Of a DNA stretch of 64,000 bases, positions 1 through 16,300 are shown in pieces (within the stretch, counting starts at the first letter, position 1; each line of letters opens with the position of its first letter). A model generated the notes under the pieces. That model did no database searches, had not been told where the DNA came from, and was given only the letters and a program-made list of their open reading frames with translations. Source of the stretch: Lutjanus erythropterus (Eukaryota > Chordata > Actinopteri > Lutjaniformes > Lutjanidae); assembly GCA_020091685.1 (NCBI GenBank), contig CM034603.1:32845696-32909695 (forward strand), read 5' to 3'. The position numbers were made by a program, and so were the translations under genes.

Positions 1-199
1 AGTTTTGTACATATGACTGAAGGATGTTGGGTGAGAGCTGAACAAAATGATAATGGCATTCGTTGGCCAGACAAGCAAAAAGTAATGCAGCAGTGCTGAA
101 CCCTCAGCATGGTTGCAATAACAGTGACAAATTCAAATGCAAAGTCTAGCAATTTTAACAGGACTCCAATCTAGCGGCTACAGGTTAAAAAATAAGATA

Positions 200-498
200 T
201 TTAATGGCCCAAAATCCTGAACTGAACTGAACACAAATTAGTGATGACCAATGTTCTCTATGTTGCCATGACACATTCAGAGAAATTATGTGGTAATTAT
301 TTAAGAGGAAACTTTGTACCGACTTTCCACAAAAGGTGCAAACTGTAGGTACAGTATCTTTCCTAATGTGTGATCACCTGGTTTACATGTCAGTAGGGTT
401 CATTTGATAGATGAGACTTCAGAGGGTCACCTGAGGGAAGATGTGGCAAACAAGGTGTGTATGTTTAGGCAGCAGCTTCTCCACCTTTTTACATGTAC

Positions 499-544
<46 letters not shown>

Positions 545-563
545 TATGTGTGAGTGTGTGTGT
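200..563 (-). other. map2k2: map2k2 3' untranslated region, at least partial
   Basis: Sequence downstream of the map2k2 stop. A (GT)n tract of about 40 bp at 503-542 lies 22 nt after the stop and would be transcribed as CA repeats in the mRNA. I see no AATAAA on the minus strand up to the window edge; the only hexamer is a variant ATTAAA at 205-200. The true end may lie outside the window. Confidence 0.4.
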
Positions 564-7472
<6,909 letters not shown>

Positions 7473-7851
7473 AGTCACTTGTGAATAAATGAGCTCACAC
7501 TTTTCTCTGAGCTATAAATTATAATTTACTTCACTGAACCCGTCTTCACGTACAGGTTTCTGACGAATAAGGCTAGGTTATTTGTGATCAGTCTGAGAAG
7601 TTATATTTCCAGTGCAAACGTTTGGTATCTAAACAGCGAAAAGGTTTTATTTTATGAGTGTCCAGTCAGTTAACTGTCAGTTGTTAAGTACAGTCAGGAC
7701 AGTTAACCTAGGCAAACATGACCCGGATTCAACACTTTAACGTTAAAGGTTACACGGACTTGCCCTCAGAATCTGTTGAAATAATCCTTCCCTGATTCAC
7801 AACACGATGAGCAAAACGGCAAATTATAACAAGAAAATGGGGTAGTATAAT

Positions 7852-7892
7852 GCTAACGTTAGCTTGCCGGCTAACGTTAAGTTAACGTTAGC
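7852..7892. repeat. Cluster of TAACGTTA palindromes upstream of map2k2
   Basis: Three overlapping or adjacent palindromes centred on AACGTT, the first a perfect 12-bp GCTAACGTTAGC. Related GCTAGC/GTTAGC words continue to about 8110. CTGTTGCGTGA is directly repeated at 8105-8115 and 8124-8134. The cluster probably lies in the leader, a 5' intron or proximal promoter. Function unknown. Confidence 0.6.
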
Positions 7893-8376
7893 TAGATTAG
7901 TTGTTTTAAATGATAAGACGTAACGGTACTAAAACTTGTTAGCACGACAATTAACATCACTACACTAACGCGAATTATGCAAATTATAAATTAACAGACG
8001 CTAACCTAGCTAGCTACAACGCAACGGCAAACAGAATATGTTCAAAACCAGAGCCATCACTAGCAACACTTCACGTTAGCGAGCTAGCTAACTTCATCTG
8101 CTAGCTGTTGCGTGACAGTACCACTGTTGCGTGATAATAAGTTACTACATTTAACGCTAGCGAATGGCAAGCGACTGTTTTACTTTACAAACGCTTTCAA
8201 TGCGGTTTCCCAGCCAGCTGTTTAAGTTAGAGACACCAGGAGCTAGTGTCGCTTAGTTTATCCTTTCCCCGTCTTTCCGCTGTCAGGTGTGAGGCTGCTG
8301 CACCCAGACACCGGTCCCAGAATCAGCAGCAACAGAGGTGGGGGCGCGGCGGTCGCGTATAGAAGGAAACCCAAGA

Positions 8377-8386
8377 TCTCGCGAGA
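8377..8386. promoter_or_regulatory. TCTCGCGAGA palindromic core-promoter element, copy 1
   Basis: A perfect 10-bp palindrome. In vertebrates this element is enriched just upstream of TATA-less housekeeping promoters. Binding proteins cannot be read from sequence. Confidence 0.7.
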
Positions 8387-8538
8387 GTTGTACGCCTTGT
8401 CTCTTAATTGCGCACGTCATTCAAGCTAATTGTGTTATATAATATTACAACATTGTGTGGAGATCTGATAAGGTTTAGAGACAACAAAACGCTTGGTTGA
8501 GATCAGGCAACGATCATGGTTTGCGCTAAAATGATCAC

Positions 8539-8548
8539 TCTCGCGAGA
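8539..8548. promoter_or_regulatory. TCTCGCGAGA palindromic core-promoter element, copy 2
   Basis: Second perfect copy, 162 bp from the first. Two exact copies of a CpG-bearing 10-mer this close are very unlikely by chance. Confidence 0.7.
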
Positions 8549-8640
8549 TTTTTCGCCGCTCTGGGGTTCCCTTCTAGGCCCGACCCAGCTCAGGGGCTCC
8601 AGCAGTACCCGCACACTTCCCGGTGTAACTGTGGATTCAA

Positions 8641-8650
8641 TCTCGCGATA
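8641..8650. promoter_or_regulatory. Imperfect TCTCGCGATA element, copy 3
   Basis: One mismatch from the palindrome, 102 bp beyond copy 2. Confidence 0.5.
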
Positions 8651-8660
8651 TTTCAGATGT

Positions 8661-9680
8661 TGACAGTCAGCTGTGTAGTTGTGACAGTTTAATAAACAGT
8701 CTATGGTAACGACATGTGAACGGGATTATGCAATAACCCAAAACAAAACTGGACATGCTATAACAATTGTGGCTAAATACACTATTACTACATTTGAATG
8801 TAATTATAAACCTTTGATTTTCATGACAAATCCAATAATTGTAATTGTTAAATACATAATTACTTAATTTTCTAACTTGGTTGAATTTAAATTGTACATA
8901 CTGTCTATCATGAGAGACAAAAAAGTGCACACTGTGAAGAATTCTTTACTGTAAGATAAGATAAATTAACTTTATTGGTGTAATTTAGGTTATGTTCAGA
9001 TGCCTTATTTTTATATTTAATTCAAATCTTCATAGGCTATTATATTTGATTACTATGTGCACCTGTTTTGTTTTGTTTTGTTGTTGAATGTTAAATATGA
9101 TGTGCCGTTAAAAGGGTAGGTTGTTTAAGCTGTAGCTTCAGCCTGCACCTTTTTCAGACTGCATAAGTGTCCAAGTTATGTTAAATTACTTTATTGTAAT
9201 GTTTTGCACTGTAGTATTTAAGTATCTGCCATTTTCTGTAAGAGGCTATGTATTTTTTTACATGAATTTGTAGATTAATACATGACATTCTTATTTCTAT
9301 TTGCAGACCGAAATAAATTATAAATTATAAACTAACTGGAATCTGTGTTGAATGTCTACGCTTGTTTTTTCTCTGTTTTCAATAGTCACAGTTTGACAAA
9401 GGTTTTTTTTTTTAATTCCGATGAGATATAACATAAAAAACATTTTTGTAATAACTCACCTCTCCTAAGTTATTCAAAAATCATCATAACTGCAAGGTGT
9501 GTTTGTAATATTTGCTGTTGGGCCCCTGTTGACACCCAACCTATTGCTGTCTGTGCATTATGTGCCCTGTTGCATCCAAGTTCCCCATCAGGTAACCATG
9601 AGTCCACCAAGGTTATTATAATCAATTAAAATTAAGTAAAAAGTAAAACTAGGTGTGAAGAAACATTTTAGTTGGCTGAC
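8661..9680. other. Intergenic spacer between map2k2 promoter and slc22a 3' end
   Basis: AT-rich, no credible coding sequence on either strand. A GATAAGATAAA...CTTTATTG stretch at about 8954-8980 resembles a common fish dispersed repeat fragment. Otherwise nothing recognisable. Confidence 0.6.
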
Positions 9681-9681
9681 A

Positions 9682-9687
9682 TTTATT
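9682..9687 (-). terminator. Candidate AATAAA polyadenylation signal of the slc22a gene
   Basis: A minus-strand AATAAA about 205 nt downstream of the transporter stop codon. It is the first canonical hexamer after the stop; usage is inferred only. Confidence 0.4.
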
Positions 9688-9891
9688 TCTCATTGACAAA
9701 CTGCAGTGTTTTGAGAAACTGTAACTCTGATGCCTCTTTATGTATAAAACACTGTTATAAATCTTTTAAAATAGACATAAACTTAAATGATATAGTCGCT
9801 TATTCTGTTTGAAAAGACCAGAGAAGCTCAGAGGCCTTGTCTCATAAACAATAACGTCTCCCCAACACATCAGAAAACACAGAAATACTGA

Positions 9892-9997
9892 TTATTTAAC
9901 ATCTCTCTCGACTGCTTGTTTCTTGCTGTGTGATTTTTCTGTCAGCAGAGGGCATTCTTGTTCGTTTCTTTGCAGCCTTGAGTTGAATCTGACTGCG
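9892..9997 (-). CDS. slc22a5-like: slc22a5-like coding exon 10 (residues 522-555 and stop)
   Basis: Encodes the tail [18 protein letters not shown] then [16 protein letters not shown] and TAA. The acceptor (GGCTTCAG) is the one that preserves frame. An upstream AG at about 10020 would give a different, cysteine-rich, truncated tail, so the exact start is less certain than for the other exons. Confidence 0.68.
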
Positions 9998-10258
9998 CTG
10001 AAGCCGTTTCCATTGGGCAGCAGCAGCTTCAAGATACAAAAAGAAACAGAGGGAGAAAAACAGTTAAAATGCACATGATCACAAAATAAAAAATATGAAA
10101 AATATAAGAAATAAATTATAAATTAAAAAAGTAATATATGTAATACAAAATCAGACCTGCTTGGTGTAATAATAATATTACTAAACTTTCACAAAATTTG
10201 ATTGCCTCAGTTTCACAGAATTGCTGTGGCTAGTGTTTTTTATTTGTGTTAATCGTTG

Positions 10259-10325
<67 letters not shown>

Positions 10326-13300
10326 CGACATACCTTCTGATGGGTTTGGCCTCACTGATGAGGTCAGGAAGTTTGCTGTTTCTGGTGTCTGGTAGCAACA
10401 TGCCAACAGCAGCAGCCATGATAGTGATTGTGCCAAAAACAACGTATGGCAGGATCTTGCTGTACACACCTGCAAACAGCATAATGGACACTTTAATTAC
10501 AATTGTCACTGTTCTGTTAATTATAATATAATCCTTTTCACAGTGGACATATTAGACATGTCACAGTAGAAAAAGCATTGGTGTAAATAATATAATTAAT
10601 AATGGCTTAACTGCATTTAGCTACTTCAGTGTCAGGGCTAACTGACACTTTCACTTCTATGACAAGTCAGAATGTCTGCTGTGAAAAAGGCCTTTTAATT
10701 TATAGTCACAAATAAAATTCTACCAAGAGAGAAAAAGCAAGATCAAGAAAAAAGGGCTAAAAAACAAAAAAAAAAAAAAAAAAAAAACCCAGCAAAACAG
10801 GTTTAAAATACTGAAAGATAGGGAAAAAATGTTAAGTTGAACAAAAATTGAAAAGACCTTTCCACAGCAGACATTTTGACTTGTGAAACGGAGGTATAAT
10901 CAATAACATGATAACTTGTAACAGAACATCAGTGTTTTTAGCTCCACCTTTGCTTTTCCTGCTTTGAAAAATGTCTGTGAATCTGAGAGACATTTTTCAT
11001 TGCAATGTTAATTTCATATTTTTAAACAAATGCATGCATGTTTGAGTTCATATGGTCATGAAAAAATTGTAAGAAATGTAATAATAAAATATAAAAAAAT
11101 ATATTATATATATATTGAGTGTAGCAGGTCACATGACCTGAGTTTAGTGAAGGGCACTCCTGTGGAATTATGGGTCAGCACCAATATGGCCGCAGAGGAT
11201 AAATATACAGCCCTCAAATAACCATATTCTACATGGTCTGAAAGGCACACGCTGTAATTTAAGATTTCATACTTTCATTTCAATATTTATTGAAGTGCCT
11301 TTACGTGGACAATTTGGTACATTTTCTGTTGCCGCACTAACATATCAACGGATGCTAGCTTGAGAGACTTTAATGTTTAGTTTTCATGGTGTCTGCTGTT
11401 TCCATGAACCGGATCTATTTGAGTTTGAAAAAGAAAGTGCTCTGACGCTAGCAAGCCTATCAAGGTACAGGTTAGCAACATTTATTCTTGTTAGTGACTG
11501 AAGAAATTGTAAAATTAGTTTTGACATTTTTGGCATTAAAAGGTGGCAATCACAGAAAAGACCCCAGCCTTGCCTGATGATGATGGAACTACCTTCTAAA
11601 ATGAAACCAGCAGTCTGACCCTGTGATACCTTCGATGTTGTCCTGAACCTCCTCTGCTCTATTGGCGCTTCTTGTGCCTCTGAGGAGATTTCGATCAAGT
11701 TAATCGCCAAAAGATGTTTCTGAAATTGAGTCAAAGGGGCAGGTCTAACAGTTGATAAGAATATGCAAATGAGATGTGGAGATGGGGAAATAGTCTCGGC
11801 AAGAACTGTCATCTGGTGGTGTTTTACATAAGCAAACTCTGGTGAGTCAGAGAAATAAAATGTTATTTGCTGATTGTTTCATAGTGGTTATTGCAGTGTC
11901 TCAGCCTGTTCAGGATGTCCTAAACTACTTTATGCTGATGCACAAACAAAAAATATCTTATCTGTACTCTTTTTTCATAATGTTGTCAGCCACTTACAAT
12001 ACCAGCCTACAGCTGTGAGTGGCAAAAACGAGAAGGAGCAAGCGTTACCTGCCCTGTGCGCCTTGGTGAAGTGGCTGCTGCAGCGAGTCACCTGCGCTCC
12101 ATTTTTTATCATTCTTCTCAGCTTCCATCACAGTTAGCTTTGTGGTTTGTGGTGATTTAGAGACTTGGTTTCTAAATTTTACAGCCTGGTGTGCTTTTGC
12201 ATCGCTCCATGCGCAGTGACACAGATAAAAACAAGAACTGAAGCTTGTTTAACGAACACTCGTTTCACCTTCTTTCATCAGTTAACCACCGGTGCATATT
12301 CTAACAAGGATTTTCTTTCATAAAAGCGCATGCTAATACAGAAATTTGTTAATGATTCCCCTTATTTCTCAGTGAAATGTTCTCCCTTTGCATTTTTGTA
12401 TGCTTCTATATGTTTTATCCTGCAAAAATCAACTGCAACTGCAAAAAACAGAACCAAAAAAAAAAAAAGACAACACTTGCCTGTGTAGATCACATAGGGA
12501 GTGATGATGGTGCCAATGCGTCCAGCTGTGGAGCCAAGCCCTAAGCCCATGTTCCTGACCACGGTGGGGATCAGCTCAGTGAAAAACACAAACATCAAGC
12601 TGAAACCACCAGACGCACCCATCTTCCCCATCAAGGCGAACACCTGTAACGTGACATGCCTGTCTGAGAAAAACAAACAAAACTATTAAACGAGGAAAGT
12701 ACAGTTTGCAACTGCATAATGTCTTCTGGTCCCCTCAGAGATCCCTGATTCAGTCAGACCTTCAGGAAGCAGCGGGATGATCAGGAGCATGATGCCACAG
12801 AACATCAGCGTGGAGAAGAGAAAAACGGGTCGAGGCACGCGGTTCACCAGAAGCCAAGAGGCTACACACACCACATTGTCAATGGCTGCTGAAAGGAAGC
12901 AGTTGAGGTAGACATTTCCATGCAGGTTACCAGTATTGAGAGAGAGACCATAGAAGACCATGGGGACAGACAGCCTGCAGACATACAGAAATCAAGACTG
13001 GATAAAAATGAAGATGAAGAAGCCCGGTTTCCTCATGATGACACTATTTATTCAAGTCACTTTAAAGCAGCTAAGTTTAAATTTGTTTGGTTTAGTTAGT
13101 AATGGTGAAATTCAGACTAACACCAGGCAACGACTAAATCTGAGTTATTGAAGGGATAATTCACCCACAAATGAAAATTCAGTCATTATTTACTCATGCT
13201 CATGCTGATTGAAGATGGAGGTTGGTTTTTTTAGTCCACAAATCTGCTGGAGTTGTAGAATCTCCCACACGATTTAAGTGAACTGTGACCAGTTTCCAAA

Positions 13301-16300
13301 CGTAAAAAACAATCAAGTTAATCAGCAGTAACACAACTCTGACACAGCTGAAAGCGAAGATGAAACAGTGAAACAATGCAGATACCTGAAAGTACAAACT
13401 GCGACATTTCAAAACATAAAGATTCTGTTAGAAGCTACAAAAGTACTGAGAGGTGAACATACAGAGACTTTAAGAAACATCTTTCTCTCTGTTCCTCTGC
13501 ACACATGAGCTGAGTATCACAACACGTGCTTGTTCGAAAGGAGGGTCGTCGCAGGTTAGCTGTAGCCAGCGAGACTAACCTTAACCGCAGCCCACTTGGA
13601 GGAGGGTCGGGCTCGCTTCAGCCCCACTCCAGAGTCGATCCATGTCAAGTGCAGCTTGGCACACTGAAAGTGATAACAGAAATCCAATTTGGTGCGATAC
13701 GGTTTGCACGACGCTGCTGTGGAAAAGGCCCATTACATTGTTTGGGAGATTCTGCAACGCTGTTTTCCTGTGAAACTGCAGCAGTGTTGTTGTGGACTAA
13801 AAAACTAAACCTGCCCTTCAATCGGCGTGATGGTGAGTAGATAATGACATTCATTTTTGTTTTGCTTGTAACATAGATGTAAGTCACGCCACATTGCGCA
13901 AGTAGAGAATTCAGGACATTTACAAACAGAGAAAAGAAGACACATTACCATATGAAAACAGATAGAATTGTCATATTTCTCATGTTAGGGGTGCGGATCA
14001 GGTCCACATAAGTGTACGTCTTCTTCTCTTCACCTTTATTGTGCTGTATTAGACATAAACAGAACAGTCATATTGTGTGTTTGCCAAACATGCCACTATG
14101 CTTACAAAGTTGGGACCATATTTTATACTAAAGCACAGTGGCTTTCACAGCATGAGGAGTAAAAATGGAATAAGTACCGTTAGCTCCAAGCACTCGCCAG
14201 CGTTAAATATGACCTCAGGGGCGGGGACTCCGTTCCTTTTGGCTGCATTACGTATGATAAGCTCAGCCTCCTCCACCCGACCTTTCTGCAAAAGCCAACG
14301 CGGAGACTCGGGAATCACCCTGAACACAAAGAAAGGGACGGTGTTAAGACTGAGATCAGTATCTGGTTCGGAGCGGAACCAATGAGAATTTAAAGAACCA
14401 GTATGTGGGATTTAGTGACATCTAGCAGTGAGCTTGCAGATTACAAACACCTCACCTCACTCTGCCCTACCAACCCACGGTGTCTGCAAAACTCATGAAA
14501 GATGTGAAAGGCCCTATTTGGAGGCAGCGTTTGGCTTATCTGCTCTAGTCTAGGTCTAGAAGAGAACTGCGCCCACTGTAGACATAAATGGATCATTTTA
14601 AAGTAACAGAAACAATGATTCTTATTTTCAGGTGATTGTACACTAATGATGGGTAAAAGGGTGTTTGAGCTGTTTTTTTTCTATCAAATATCATCAGTCT
14701 AGTTGTCACGTGACAGTTGCATTCTTCTGTCTTATTATCCTTCGGCCTCATTACAGAATCTTCCTAAGTCACTATCTTTTCTCACTTTAGGATGACATTT
14801 AGGATTTTTGGTATTACAGAAACTTGTTTCCCAACTACATTGAGGAAAATATCCTATTTTATATTAGGATAAGAATTAAGTTATTACAGAACGGTCCTAA
14901 TTTAAAGTTTTCCAAAGTTAGGAATCCTAAGTTGGGATGGCATAGACCTGAATTCATAATAATTGTCAGAAACCGTTGTTTGGTCTGTATAGAAATGGAA
15001 CAACATCAACACAGAAATATTATGTTTGATAGGCTGCTCAAACCATATGATGATGCTTTAAATTTCCCAGATCACCTATTAATAATGATTTTGACTCACT
15101 GAAGGTAAGATTGACCACCCATCTCATCTTGTCTGTTTGCAAGTGAAGTGAGATGGCTGTTGTCAAGGAAACAGGCAGTCTCACGTACATTGTAAACGCA
15201 GATACAGGCATGAGAGGATGAGTACCGACTGAAGAATCGAGTTTGCAGCTCTAGTTAGAATTGTCTACGTCAAGATGAGATATGAGTTCTGAGACGGGAT
15301 AGGAGTTTGCAGATTGCTCCTGCAAGAGGAAGACAGGATTTTTCCCATCTTGGCAAATTAAGTTAAGACAGGACAAACAGTTTTTCTGTAACGAGACCCC
15401 ACACCTCTGTTCGAAGTGAACTGCAGTCAACTTGCACATCTGCATCTACAGCTGAGTGAAAGCACAGGCTACCTAGAACAGATACAAGTCTTGGCATCGA
15501 GACCATCATCATCATAAAGCACACTGAATATCATCAGCTGTTAACGTACCACCACATTGGAATAAGCAAGAGGCCGGGGACGGCAGAAGCAACCAGCAGC
15601 ATCCTCCAGCCTCGTATGAAGTAGGCCAGGAGCGGCAGCAAGGCGTAGCCGACGCCAAAACCCAGATCGTGGCCGAGCAGAATGTAGCTCACCCTGGAAG
15701 TCTGGCTCATCATCTCAGTCCCTGACCATGAGGAGAACCAGGAACACGGCATTAAGATGAGGGAGAACATGAGCATGTTCTTAAAACTGTGGAATTCATT
15801 ACTCCCTCAACAGCCTGAGCGCCGTTTACTGACTGTGACCGAGGGAAGAACATGCCACTGTCACACTGCAACTCTCTTGGAAAGAAGGAATCCCAAAATG
15901 TTCTTCTGTAAGGGCTGAAGTTGTGTTTGCTTTGCAAGGGTTCTCAGTAGAACCACCTGTGTGTGTTCTAGATAAAACCACTGCAATATAAAAAAAATTC
16001 TCAGTAGAATGAAATATGAAAAGGTTCTCAGTAGAATCACCTGAGTGTGCTTTAGATAAAACCCTTGGAATATAAAAGGGTTCTCATTAGAACCCCCTGG
16101 ATAGGTTGTAGATAAAATCCTTGGAATATAAAAGGGTTTTCAGTAAGACCCCCTGAGTGGGGTCTAGATAAAACCCTTGGAATATAAAAAGGTTCTTGTT
16201 AGAACCTCCCAGGAGGGTTCTAGAGAAAGCCCTTGGATTATAAAAAGGTTCTTGGTAGAATCCCTTGAGGGGGCTGTAGATAAAACCCTTGGTATATAAA

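Larger units (their letters stand above)
8230..8660. promoter_or_regulatory. CpG-containing TATA-less promoter region upstream of map2k2
   Basis: Local rise in G+C and CpG (GGGGGCGCGG at about 8340) in an otherwise AT-rich stretch, 0.8-1.2 kb upstream of the map2k2 ATG. It contains three TCTCGCGAGA-type elements. No TATA box is evident. The distance to the start codon implies a long 5' leader, a 5' UTR intron I could not place, or a second start site nearer the gene. No gene is visible to the right on the plus strand, so a bidirectional promoter is not supported by coding sequence. Confidence 0.55.

Noticed and set aside
8230..8930. Bidirectional promoter driving a plus-strand protein gene
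   Set aside because: No coding sequence or exon with family resemblance lies to the right before the transporter's 3' end; only a non-coding transcript remains possible.
11384..11812. 142-aa minus-strand frame in slc22a5-like intron 8
   Set aside because: No recognisable domain. A plus-strand reading through 11390-11500 also looks protein-like but is short and stops; possibly a decayed mobile-element fragment, not supportable as a gene.
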